A stretch of DNA of 5,794 nt from Terrisporobacter othiniensis. Its GTDB lineage: Bacteria; Bacillota; Clostridia; Peptostreptococcales; Peptostreptococcaceae. The position numbers and the translations under genes were made by a program. The stretch lies in assembly GCF_000808015.1 (NCBI RefSeq), contig NZ_JWHR01000063.1, positions 1-5,794 of the forward strand. The letters run 5' to 3'. Shown here piece after piece: positions 1-5,601 of this stretch. The notes below the pieces were generated by a model. It saw only the letters and a program-made list of their open reading frames with translations. It searched no databases and was not told the origin of the DNA. Within the stretch, counting starts at the first letter, position 1; every line of letters starts with the position of its first letter.

Positions 1-699
1 GCATATTATATTTAATACTATTACAATAAAAAATAATATATATTCCATATTATTTTTATCAAAAGTCTCTCCAGTGAAAAGTACTAATCCTATTCCCAAT
101 TTAGAAATTATTATTATAGTTAAATCATTTATAGTATTAACATCTAAATGTTTATTCATCTTTTTTAAGTCAAATAAATTTATACACTGAATAATCATAC
201 CAAATACTAACACTATTAAATTTATTTTTAATATGTTTTTTTGTAACATATGATTAGTATTACAATACATAAGAATAGAGTATAAAGTTATAATAGAAAA
301 AGTCATTATATATATGATTTTCTTAAAATTATATTTCATCCTATATGTATGAATTATTAAATAAAATAAAAAAGCTTCTACCAATAAATTTATATTATCC
401 ATGGATTTTACCGTTATATTAAAAACATTATTTTGATATATATTGTATAGAATTAGTAATAGCTTTAATACACCTAGATAAGCAAATAAATACGAGATAT
501 TTTTATATATAATATTACTTGTTATATCTAGATATATTTCATTTATTATAAAACTCAATATACCTATCATGCTTGCAAATGTAATAGCTACATAGTATGG
601 AATCAATATATTGAATTTATTTATCGTAAGACATACGAGAATAGATAATAATATATATATGCCTAAAAATTTATTAATACTTTTATAGGATTCTACCAT
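1..699 (-). CDS. Polytopic membrane protein, N-terminal part (MASE3-like sensory domain), truncated by window edge
   Basis: The reverse strand is open from an ATG at 699-697 to base 1, giving 233 codons with no stop; the rest lies outside the window. The start is supported by a GGAAGG ribosome site (708-713) eight bases upstream. The protein is strongly hydrophobic, with about eight likely membrane segments near residues 11-26, 34-53, 68-87, 104-119, 127-146, 156-176, 194-211 and 217-233. The layout, including ISYLFAYLG at 68-76 followed by an NLLVEAFLFY helix, recalls the MASE3 membrane sensor domain found in front of histidine kinase, PAS or GGDEF modules. This is recognition by eye: the HT and aromatic signature residues of MASE3 are mostly absent, so the domain is diverged at best. 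If the reading is right, the missing C-terminus would carry the signalling output domain. The open frame and its coding character are firm; the family is tentative, and an unrelated integral membrane protein is the main alternative. Confidence 0.75.
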   Translation of the reverse strand, partial: MVESYKSINKFLGIYILLSILVCLTINKFNILIPYYVAITFASMIGILSFIINEIYLDITSNIIYKNISYLFAYLGVLKLLLILYNIYQNNVFNITVKSMDNINLLVEAFLFYLIIHTYRMKYNFKKIIYIMTFSIITLYSILMYCNTNHMLQKNILKINLIVLVFGMIIQCINLFDLKKMNKHLDVNTINDLTIIIISKLGIGLVLFTGETFDKNNMEYILFFIVIVLNIIC

Positions 700-755
700 A
701 TTTATTTCCTTCCACAATAAAAATTTTTTTACCAAATAATTGCAATTATACATAT

Positions 756-784
756 ATATTAATTGTTTCTAGTTATATTATCAA
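756..784 (-). promoter_or_regulatory. Predicted sigma-A-type promoter for the membrane-protein gene
   Basis: On the reverse strand, TTGATA (784-779) and TAATAT (761-756) are 17 bases apart, with about 57 bases from the -10 box to the ATG at 699. A perfect TATAAT (750-745) lies a little further downstream but has a poor -35 (ACTAGA), so it could be an alternative -10. AT-rich background makes chance matches likely. Confidence 0.4.
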
Positions 785-794
785 CAAATGTACA

Positions 795-817
795 AAGCTA
801 AACCATTAGTTTAGCTT
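795..817 (-). terminator. Perfect 9-bp hairpin, possible weak terminator of the secreted-protein transcript
   Basis: AAGCTAAAC (795-803) and GTTTAGCTT (809-817) are exact inverted repeats around a 5-base loop. It lies immediately upstream of the next gene's -35 box, where a terminator would be expected. The following minus-strand sequence is T-rich but interrupted (TTTGTACATTTG), so termination would be weak. An operator dyad for the downstream promoter is an equally open reading. Confidence 0.35.
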
Positions 818-833
818 AATGTTATAAAATATA

Positions 834-970
834 CTAAGGAAGTGGCTTACTGTTATCTACCCAAAAGAATTTGTTTTATACCCTTGAATGAGCTTTGCTT
901 TTAAAGTATATGACAAGCCCTTTGAAGAGTTTCATGTGTTAGTTTGAGATATTACCACTACCACTTCCTT
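834..970. repeat. 137-bp unit bounded by inverted repeats (MITE-like or structured RNA)
   Basis: TAAGGAAGTGG at 835-845 is matched exactly in reverse complement by CCACTTCCTTA at 961-971. Imperfect similarity between the arms continues inward for about ten more bases (left arm CTTACTGTTATCT against right arm TAGTGGTAATATCT, read inward). AATATA occurs on both sides (828-833 and 971-976), which could be a target duplication, but is weak in this AT-rich setting. The interior is less AT-rich than its flanks and contains two related blocks, CCCTTGAATGAG (882-893) and CCCTTTGAAGAG (918-929). There is no reading frame worth calling. The two readings are a small non-autonomous transposable unit and a folded RNA closed by an 11-bp helix; I recognise no known riboswitch or 6S/SRP motif in it. 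Confidence 0.55.
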
Positions 971-1096
971 AATATAATTGTATTTATAAGAGTATTATTT
1001 TGTTCATAATTTTTGATAAATAATAATATTTTATTTTCTTTTTCGTAGTTATATTTTATTTATTTTTATCATATATTATTAATTACTATGATTTTA

Positions 1097-2086
1097 TTAT
1101 GATTCCTTATTCCCTTCTGATTCTTTATTTTGTATACATTTTTCTGGATTAATATAAATTACTTCCCATTGATTATCCTTATTTTTTTTGTAATCAGCTA
1201 TTTTTTTATCTACTCCATTTGTTAATTCATAAAAAAGTACGTAATATTCATTATCATCTTTATCTTTATAATATGCTCTTTTTTCATATCCGTCTTCATT
1301 AACAATTACATCACCCTCAACTAATGAGCACCAATTTCCATATTCTATTTCTACAAAAGTTTGAGCATCATATGCCCATCCATGATATGGTGCACATAAA
1401 TAATTCTCACTACTATAATCCATCTTTACAATTTTATAACCATCATTTTCTTTATCCAAATATATATATCCATAATAATATGCAAATAGCCCTTTATTTT
1501 CTGTGGAGCCTTCAATAACTTCCAGCTCTACAAAATATTTTAATAATCCTGGCTTATCTTTATCAGCAGGAACATTGTTTACTTTAATCAAGTTAATGTG
1601 AAGCATGTTTTTAAAAGAATCTAAGAAATTTTTATACGGCAATTCTTTTTGATAAGATTTAGATAGAAAATTATATGCTACTGGATATGGCGCTTTAACA
1701 TCTCCCAATGAACCGCAACCTGTTTCATTATTTTCCACTGGATTCGCCGCTTCTCTAAGCACATTAAAATAATTTACTACAGTATCCTTTCCTGATCTAA
1801 ACGGTTTTGATGGTAAATCCATTTTATATGGATTTTTATTATAAAATTCCTTCAAAATATTAAGATTCTCATCATTTAATATAGTCATATCTGATGGTCT
1901 AAAAAATCGTTCTAAGTCATAATACTCTTCTCTACTATCAACTACCTCTAAATCTTCATCTATGATAGATTCATCAATTAAATTTCCACCTAGTATGTAT
2001 TTATTTTCATTTTCTGTTGCATCTATTCTTAGTGTTGTCGCCATTATCATTATTAAACATAGTAGTACATATTTTATATTTTTCAT
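1097..2086 (-). CDS. Secreted protein of unknown function
   Basis: The 329-residue protein begins with a Sec-type signal peptide: MKNIKY, then a hydrophobic core to about residue 19, with a plausible cleavage after DA (residues 22-23). There is no lipobox; Cys10 lies inside the hydrophobic core. The mature protein is acidic and rich in Tyr, Asn, Lys and Asp, and has four cysteines (124, 231, 253, 317), enough for two disulfides outside the cell. From about residue 100 to 240 the pattern is a helix (DTVVNYFNVLREA), a break, more helix, then alternating beta strands (YFVELEVIEG, YYYGYIYLD, YKIVKMDYS). This resembles an NTF2-like fold, but that is a guess from pattern only. The tail ends in a short NKESEGNKES repeat. 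The start is well supported by AAAGGAGA five bases upstream of the ATG. It is divergent from the dehalogenase-like gene across 184 bases. I do not recognise the family. Confidence 0.85.
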   Translation of the reverse strand: MKNIKYVLLCLIMIMATTLRIDATENENKYILGGNLIDESIIDEDLEVVDSREEYYDLERFFRPSDMTILNDENLNILKEFYNKNPYKMDLPSKPFRSGKDTVVNYFNVLREAANPVENNETGCGSLGDVKAPYPVAYNFLSKSYQKELPYKNFLDSFKNMLHINLIKVNNVPADKDKPGLLKYFVELEVIEGSTENKGLFAYYYGYIYLDKENDGYKIVKMDYSSENYLCAPYHGWAYDAQTFVEIEYGNWCSLVEGDVIVNEDGYEKRAYYKDKDDNEYYVLFYELTNGVDKKIADYKKNKDNQWEVIYINPEKCIQNKESEGNKES

Positions 2087-2234
2087 TTTAATCTCCTTTC
2101 AAAAAATAAATAAATTGTTATTTATATCTTTTACATTTTTTTCTAAAATACACTAAAAATGTTTTTACTTTATATAAAAACTTATTCTTTATTTTTCTAA
2201 TGACTTTTATATTCCAATATTCTACAATAATTAC

Positions 2235-2240
2235 TATAAT
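2235..2240 (+). promoter_or_regulatory. Likely -10 box of the dehalogenase-like gene
   Basis: A perfect TATAAT lies 30 bases before the TTG start. The best-placed -35 (TTCCAA, 2212-2217, 17-base spacer) is poor, so the promoter may be weak or need an activator. The rest of the 2087-2270 gap must also carry the promoter of the divergent secreted-protein gene, for which I find no clear boxes. A 7-bp dyad, GTTTTTA to TAAAAAC (2161-2181), is also present. Confidence 0.4.
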
Positions 2241-2257
2241 ATAAGATAAAATCAAAA

Positions 2258-2261
2258 GGGG
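2258..2261 (+). promoter_or_regulatory. Ribosome binding site that fixes the TTG start at 2271
   Basis: AAGGGG ending at 2261 sits nine bases before TTG. The ATG at 2262 is followed two codons later by TAA and is not usable; the next in-frame ATG (2298) has no comparable site and would remove the conserved-looking DERDTMFAR start. Confidence 0.7.
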
Positions 2262-2270
2262 ATGATTTAA

Positions 2271-3335
2271 TTGAAAAGAATTGATGAAAGAGATACTATG
2301 TTCGCAAGAGTTCATTATAAAAAAGATAGCGATGTTTATAAAGACTATTATGCTAAAAATCCAGAAAAAAAGAATATTGATGATAGCTTTAGAACTAGAC
2401 CAGAATTATTAGAGGAAGGTACAACTACATATAATAAACTTAATTCACCCATTGCAGGAAGTGCTTTTGCTTTTTTAAGAGATATTAAAGATTTATGTGA
2501 AGGAGATGTTTCACCTAAAAAAATAGATGGAGATAGTAAGACTTTTACGAAAAAAATTAAAGGAATCGCATCATTATATGGTGCTTGTATGGTTGGAATA
2601 ACTAAACTGCAAGATAAACATATTTATACACATAGAGGTAGGTATGAAGAAAATTATGGCGAAGAAGTTAATCTTAATCATAAATATGCCATAGCCTTTG
2701 GTTGTGAGATGGATTTAGATATGGTTAATAGAGCTCCTATGATTTCTGAAGTTATCGCAACATCTAAAAGCTATGTTGATGTAGCTATAATAGGAATGAT
2801 TATTTCATATTATATTAGAAGTTTAGGTTATGAGGCAAGAAATCATGTTGATGCTAATTATCTTGTTATGCCTGCTCTTATAGCAGAAGATGCAGGACTT
2901 GGCCAAATAGGTCGAAATGCCATTCTTACAAATAAAGATTATGGTTCAAGATTTAAGTTAGGAGTAGTAACAACAAATTTACCACTTGATATTGATGAAA
3001 AAGTCGATTTTGGATTAGAAGACTTTTGTAAGGTCTGCAAAAAATGTGCTCTTACATGTCCTTCTCAATCCTTATCAAGAGAAAATAGAATTGGCAAAGA
3101 TGATAAATATAATTGGACTGTAGATACGGAAACTTGCTATACAAAATGGAGATACCTTGGCACTGACTGTGGTATGTGTATATCAGTATGTCCTTTTAGC
3201 CAAAACCTAGAAAGTATAAAAAAATGTGACTCTTTTAAAAAGAATGGAGCTGCTATACAAGATGCCTTAGAAGAATATAAAAAGAAATTTGGATCAAGAG
3301 TATTCGTTCCTGGAAATCCTTCTTGGTTAAGATAA
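2271..3335 (+). CDS. Soluble reductive-dehalogenase-like (RdhA-family) corrinoid and Fe-S protein
   Basis: The 354-residue protein matches the RdhA/reductive dehalogenase domain pattern and more distantly QueG (epoxyqueuosine reductase). Residues 95-245 form the corrinoid-binding-type core, with YIRSLGYEA (181-189) and the AGLGQIGRNAILT stretch (208-220) followed by TTNLPL (234-239). Two iron-sulfur motifs follow: CxxCxxCxxxCP at 253, 256, 259 and 263, and a second cluster from Cys289 and CxxCxxxCP at 300, 303 and 307. This spacing, with a lone Cys ahead of the second motif, is that of RdhA. By family knowledge such enzymes use cobalamin and two [4Fe-4S] clusters for reductive removal of a halogen, or for another two-electron reduction. 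There is no twin-arginine signal and no membrane segment, and no RdhB anchor gene is nearby, so it should be cytoplasmic. Substrate is unknown and halogen chemistry is not implied by sequence alone. It starts at TTG and ends before a strong hairpin. Confidence 0.85.
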   Translation: MKRIDERDTMFARVHYKKDSDVYKDYYAKNPEKKNIDDSFRTRPELLEEGTTTYNKLNSPIAGSAFAFLRDIKDLCEGDVSPKKIDGDSKTFTKKIKGIASLYGACMVGITKLQDKHIYTHRGRYEENYGEEVNLNHKYAIAFGCEMDLDMVNRAPMISEVIATSKSYVDVAIIGMIISYYIRSLGYEARNHVDANYLVMPALIAEDAGLGQIGRNAILTNKDYGSRFKLGVVTTNLPLDIDEKVDFGLEDFCKVCKKCALTCPSQSLSRENRIGKDDKYNWTVDTETCYTKWRYLGTDCGMCISVCPFSQNLESIKKCDSFKKNGAAIQDALEEYKKKFGSRVFVPGNPSWLR

Positions 3336-3447
3336 AATTCGCTTTGATCATATCGTCAACTATGTATCCTTGCTATCGCTTCAGATATATACGTTACTTA
3401 AAATTCGCTTTGCTCATGACGCCAACGATATGTCTTTACTTAACTTC
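3333..3447 (+). repeat. Non-coding array of about two 66-bp units built from 22-nt modules
   Basis: TAAAATTCGCTTTG at 3333 (overlapping the stop codon) recurs at 3399, an exact 66-base offset. Within this, three 22-base modules begin TCGCTT and end in a CGTCAAC/CGTTAC/GCCAAC-type hexamer at 3339-3360, 3376-3397 and 3405-3426. A fourth, decayed module may follow (TTAACTTC, 3440-3447). The modules are richer in G and C than the surroundings. I see no reading frame and no protein reason for the repeat, so a dispersed intergenic repeat family or a transcript 3' end element is the likely reading. Confidence 0.65.
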
Positions 3448-3482
3448 TTATCCCCTCTATGTCACTAGAGGGGATAAGTTTT
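3447..3482 (+). terminator. Strong intrinsic terminator of the dehalogenase-like gene
   Basis: CTTATCCCCTCT (3447-3458) pairs exactly with AGAGGGGATAAG (3467-3478), extended by one A-T pair, around a six-base loop, then TTTT. It lies between convergent genes. For the minus-strand trpP transcript the hairpin is followed by AAGTTAAG, with few U residues, so it works mainly on the plus strand and perhaps weakly in both directions. Confidence 0.9.
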
Positions 3483-3490
3483 ATATTATT

Positions 3491-4042
3491 CTAGCTTTGA
3501 AAACTTACTCTATTCATAGTTATATGAATTACCTTAAATACAATTACTCCTACTATTAAATTTATTCCTACGGCAGGAAGTACAACCGCTGCAAATAACA
3601 TATTTAAATTCATATTTCCAGGAAGTCCTACTAAAATTTGAGCTGATGTTAAAAATATAAATCCACTTATGGCTGTTCCAAGAGACATTAATATATTAGA
3701 AACTATGAAATCTTGATTTTTTTCAGCTAATTTTCTCATAAAAGGTAATTTATACATAGCCATCATAATAAGAAAACTTATATTTGTTGTAATAAATTTA
3801 TCTATCACATTAGGTACTTGACCTCCAGGAAATGAACTTGTCATTCCTGAAAATATACCTGCAATTATTCCACATATTAAGCAAGCTTTGTAATCGTCTT
3901 TATTTATAATCATAATTGTAAATAACATTATTAAAGTCATGTCAGGTTTTACACCAAATATGGCAGGTTCTATTTGGTGCAAAACTAAACCTATTCCTAA
4001 AAGTACAGCATTTAAAACTAGTTTTCTTGTATTCATTTTCAT
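3491..4042 (-). CDS. trpP: Tryptophan transporter TrpP
   Basis: This small integral membrane protein (183 residues) is a close fit to the TrpP/YhaG family of Firmicutes, which imports tryptophan across the cytoplasmic membrane and is usually about this length. Family-like landmarks are GLVLHQIEP (18-26), VKPDMTLIMLF (31-41), the loop FPGGQVPN (71-78) with DKFITTN (81-87), VGLPG (138-142) and VVLPA (153-157). About six hydrophobic segments are visible near residues 7-24, 34-47, 54-68, 84-97, 113-137 and 147-172. I place the start at ATG 4042-4040, eight bases after GGAGG (4055-4051); a TTG at 4057 would begin inside the ribosome site and add five residues. The Trp-specific T-box leader upstream independently supports the function. 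Expression should depend on readthrough of the leader terminator when tRNA-Trp is uncharged. It converges with the dehalogenase-like gene. Confidence 0.93.
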   Translation of the reverse strand: MKMNTRKLVLNAVLLGIGLVLHQIEPAIFGVKPDMTLIMLFTIMIINKDDYKACLICGIIAGIFSGMTSSFPGGQVPNVIDKFITTNISFLIMMAMYKLPFMRKLAEKNQDFIVSNILMSLGTAISGFIFLTSAQILVGLPGNMNLNMLFAAVVLPAVGINLIVGVIVFKVIHITMNRVSFQS

Positions 4043-4050
4043 AATAATAT

Positions 4051-4055
4051 CCTCC
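4051..4055 (-). promoter_or_regulatory. trpP ribosome binding site, deciding the ATG start
   Basis: GGAGG on the reverse strand is eight bases from the ATG at 4042. The longest open frame starts at a TTG (4057-4055) that overlaps this site and so is not a credible start. Confidence 0.85.
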
Positions 4056-4157
4056 AAAATATTTTTTAATTAAATTCAAATAAATTAATTCCCCTTTTAA
4101 CCTCTTAAGAGTTTTAGTTCATACCAAAATTTTCACCTACCTTTCTTTTTGGGCAAT

Positions 4158-4193
4158 AAAAAAAGCTCCATCCTATATAAATAGGACGAAGCT
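4158..4193 (-). terminator. T-box attenuator terminator upstream of trpP
   Basis: On the reverse strand a 13-bp stem (AGCTTCGTCCTAT with ATAGGATGGAGCT, two G-U pairs, 4193-4164) closes a four-base loop and runs into seven T residues. Its 5' strand includes TCCTA, which can pair with TAGG of the T-box core in the competing antiterminator. Confidence 0.92.
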
Positions 4194-4431
4194 ATACTCC
4201 GCGTTGCCACCTAATTTGTGTATCATAAATACACCTCTTAATATTGGTACTATCATACCTCATTTGCTATAACGTGCAAAACACGGTAAAGTCTACTTTC
4301 CAAAGATTTCGATTTACTCCTCAAAGGCCCATTCATCAAATTTCTTCTTGTCGAGATTCCACCATCCTCAACTCTCTATCTTGAACCTAAATTTGATTAC
4401 TATCCCTTATCAAAGGATTTAATTTATTGTT
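4158..4431 (-). ncRNA. T-box riboswitch leader, tryptophan-specific (UGG specifier)
   Basis: Read on the reverse strand, all main T-box parts are present. Stem I has the AGTA bulge (4401-4398) next to a perfect 9-bp helix, ATCAAATTT (4397-4389) with AAATTTGAT (4343-4335). Its distal hairpin GTTGAG/CTCGAC (4372-4350) displays GGTGGAA, the conserved GGNGNNA loop. The specifier loop reads GAA-TGG-GCC with TGG at 4331-4329, the tryptophan codon. The T-box core AGGTGGCAACGCGG lies at 4212-4199, and its bulge TGGC can pair with a tRNA end of GCCA, fitting a G discriminator as in bacterial tRNA-Trp. GTGTAT/ATACAC forms a stem just before it. By established mechanism, uncharged tRNA-Trp binds the specifier and bulge, stabilises the antiterminator and allows transcription into trpP. 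The 5' end is inferred from the promoter. Confidence 0.95.
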
Positions 4432-4437
4432 AATAAC

Positions 4438-4466
4438 ATAATATGTATTTTTTTCCATTTTGTCAA
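4438..4466 (-). promoter_or_regulatory. Promoter of the T-box/trpP transcript
   Basis: A perfect -35 TTGACA (4466-4461), a 17-base spacer and a -10 TATTAT (4443-4438) place transcription start near 4431, just ahead of T-box stem I. The -35 lies only 22 bases beyond the nif3 stop, and no terminator is seen between them, so some readthrough from the upstream operon into the leader is possible. Confidence 0.85.
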
Positions 4467-4488
4467 CTGTTTTTTATATTTTTATGTT

Positions 4489-5586
4489 TTAAATTAATTT
4501 AAATGGATTTAAATTTATTTCACTTCTTATAATTTCAACGCTTTCTATAGTATCTAAAAATCTTTTCATTACATCCTTAAATATATTTTCTGTATCAAAA
4601 TGACCACAGTCAACTATACACATATTCATATCTAAAGCATCTTGTGCTTCATGGTATTTTACATCTCCAGTAATTATAACATCACAATTTTTAGATTTTG
4701 CTAATCCTACCATATCAGATCCTGCTCCAGTTACAACTGCTACTTTTTTAATTTTTGTATTTAATTCTCCAACTACTCTTATATGATCCATATTTAATTT
4801 TAATTTGATTTTATCACATAAACTTTGTAAATCTGCTTCATTGTCAAGAGTTGCATACCTTCCAAGACCTACAGATTTACCTTTATTTTCCAGTTTATAA
4901 ACATCATAAGCGACCTCTTCATAAGGATGAGCTTTAATCATTTTTGCAATTGTTTTTTGTAATAAACTATTTGTAACTATAGTCTCGATTTTCACTTCTT
5001 TAACTTCTTCTATTTTTCCTATTTCACCTATAAAAGGATTTGAATTATCCTCTGGTCTAAATGTTCCTATCCCTGAGCTGTTGAATGTACAATTGCTATA
5101 ATTACCTATATATCCTGCTCCACTTTCTCCTAATGCTTCTCTAACTATTATTTCATGAGTCATAGGTGTATAAACTGCAAGTTTATATAAAGTTTCACTA
5201 TTAGTTACATCAAGTATTTTACAATTTTCAAACCCCATAACTTCCATAAAGTAATCATTTAGACCATCAAAAGCTATATCAAAATTAGTATGCATAGAAT
5301 ATAAAGCTATGTCATTTTTTATAAGCTTATGTATAAGTCTGCCTTTTAAATCTTTAGTGTTAATTTTATTCATTTTTCTAAAAATAAAAGGATGATGTGT
5401 AACAATTAAATCCACTTTTTTTTCGATTGCTTCTTCAATCACTTTTTCGTTGGCTTCTAAGGAAACTAAGACTTTTTTTATTTCACTATCAAAATCTCCA
5501 ACTAATAACCCCACATTGTCCCAATCATAAGCTAAATTTAAAGGATACTTATTTTCAATTTTTTTAATTAAATCATTCAGCTTCAT
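4489..5586 (-). CDS. yqfO: Nif3/YqfO-family dinuclear metal centre protein
   Basis: The 365-residue protein is the usual length for the long bacterial Nif3-like family, whose members assemble as hexamers with two metals per subunit. Signatures are DWDNVGLLVGD (21-31), THHPFIF (63-69), SMHTNFD (97-103), GDVKYHEAQDA (307-317) and DCGHFDTE (326-333). Likely metal ligands are His64, His65, Asp103, His329 and Glu333, all present. Between the two halves lies the expected inserted PII/CutA-like domain (about 130-235), ending in the characteristic HPYEEVAYDVY (220-230). The cellular role of the family is not settled; a metal-dependent hydrolase or GTP cyclohydrolase-like activity and a regulatory role have been suggested. 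The ATG has AAGGGG eight bases upstream, and the gene starts 15 bases after the trmK stop, so the two look co-transcribed, as is typical in Firmicutes. No terminator follows. Confidence 0.95.
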   Translation of the reverse strand: MKLNDLIKKIENKYPLNLAYDWDNVGLLVGDFDSEIKKVLVSLEANEKVIEEAIEKKVDLIVTHHPFIFRKMNKINTKDLKGRLIHKLIKNDIALYSMHTNFDIAFDGLNDYFMEVMGFENCKILDVTNSETLYKLAVYTPMTHEIIVREALGESGAGYIGNYSNCTFNSSGIGTFRPEDNSNPFIGEIGKIEEVKEVKIETIVTNSLLQKTIAKMIKAHPYEEVAYDVYKLENKGKSVGLGRYATLDNEADLQSLCDKIKLKLNMDHIRVVGELNTKIKKVAVVTGAGSDMVGLAKSKNCDVIITGDVKYHEAQDALDMNMCIVDCGHFDTENIFKDVMKRFLDTIESVEIIRSEINLNPFKLI

Positions 5587-5601
5587 TTTTTCAACCCCTT
5601 A

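Larger units (their letters stand above)
700..1096. other. 397-base non-coding region between two minus-strand genes
   Basis: No convincing reading frame is present on either strand. It holds the promoter of the membrane-protein gene (745-784), a 9-bp hairpin (795-817) and a 137-bp inverted-repeat unit (834-970), each listed separately. The part from 972 to 1096, just after the stop of the secreted-protein gene, is almost pure A/T; I see no intrinsic terminator in it. Confidence 0.7.

Noticed and set aside
834..971. 6S RNA, SRP RNA, or a cobalamin or c-di-GMP riboswitch
   Set aside because: The long closing helix invited this, and GCCACT on the minus strand hinted at cobalamin, but none of the conserved cores of these RNAs is present.
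1324..1518. 64-codon open frame on the plus strand
   Set aside because: It lies wholly antisense inside the secreted-protein gene, has no ribosome site and its product is low-complexity His/Tyr/Asn-rich, as expected from the complement of an AT-rich gene.
1097..2086. Lipoprotein
   Set aside because: The only N-terminal cysteine (Cys10) is too early and preceded by LL rather than a lipobox.
1962..2156. 64-codon open frame on the plus strand
   Set aside because: It is antisense to the signal-peptide end of the secreted protein and hydrophobic only because it mirrors AT-rich sequence.
2118..2315. 65-codon open frame on the minus strand
   Set aside because: It overlaps the start of the dehalogenase-like gene and the divergent promoter region, with no ribosome site and no family features.
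2271..3335. QueG (epoxyqueuosine reductase)
   Set aside because: The Fe-S and corrinoid features are shared, but the long N-terminal region with DERDTMFAR, the SPIAGSAFAFLRDI stretch and the lone Cys289 before the second cluster fit RdhA-like proteins better.
3333..3447. Possible CRISPR array
   Set aside because: The modules are only three, imperfect and unevenly spaced (37 then 29 bases), with no cas genes in the window.
3323..3559. 78-codon open frame on the plus strand
   Set aside because: It runs across the repeat modules, the terminator hairpin and the antisense end of trpP; translation of repeats and a terminator is not credible.
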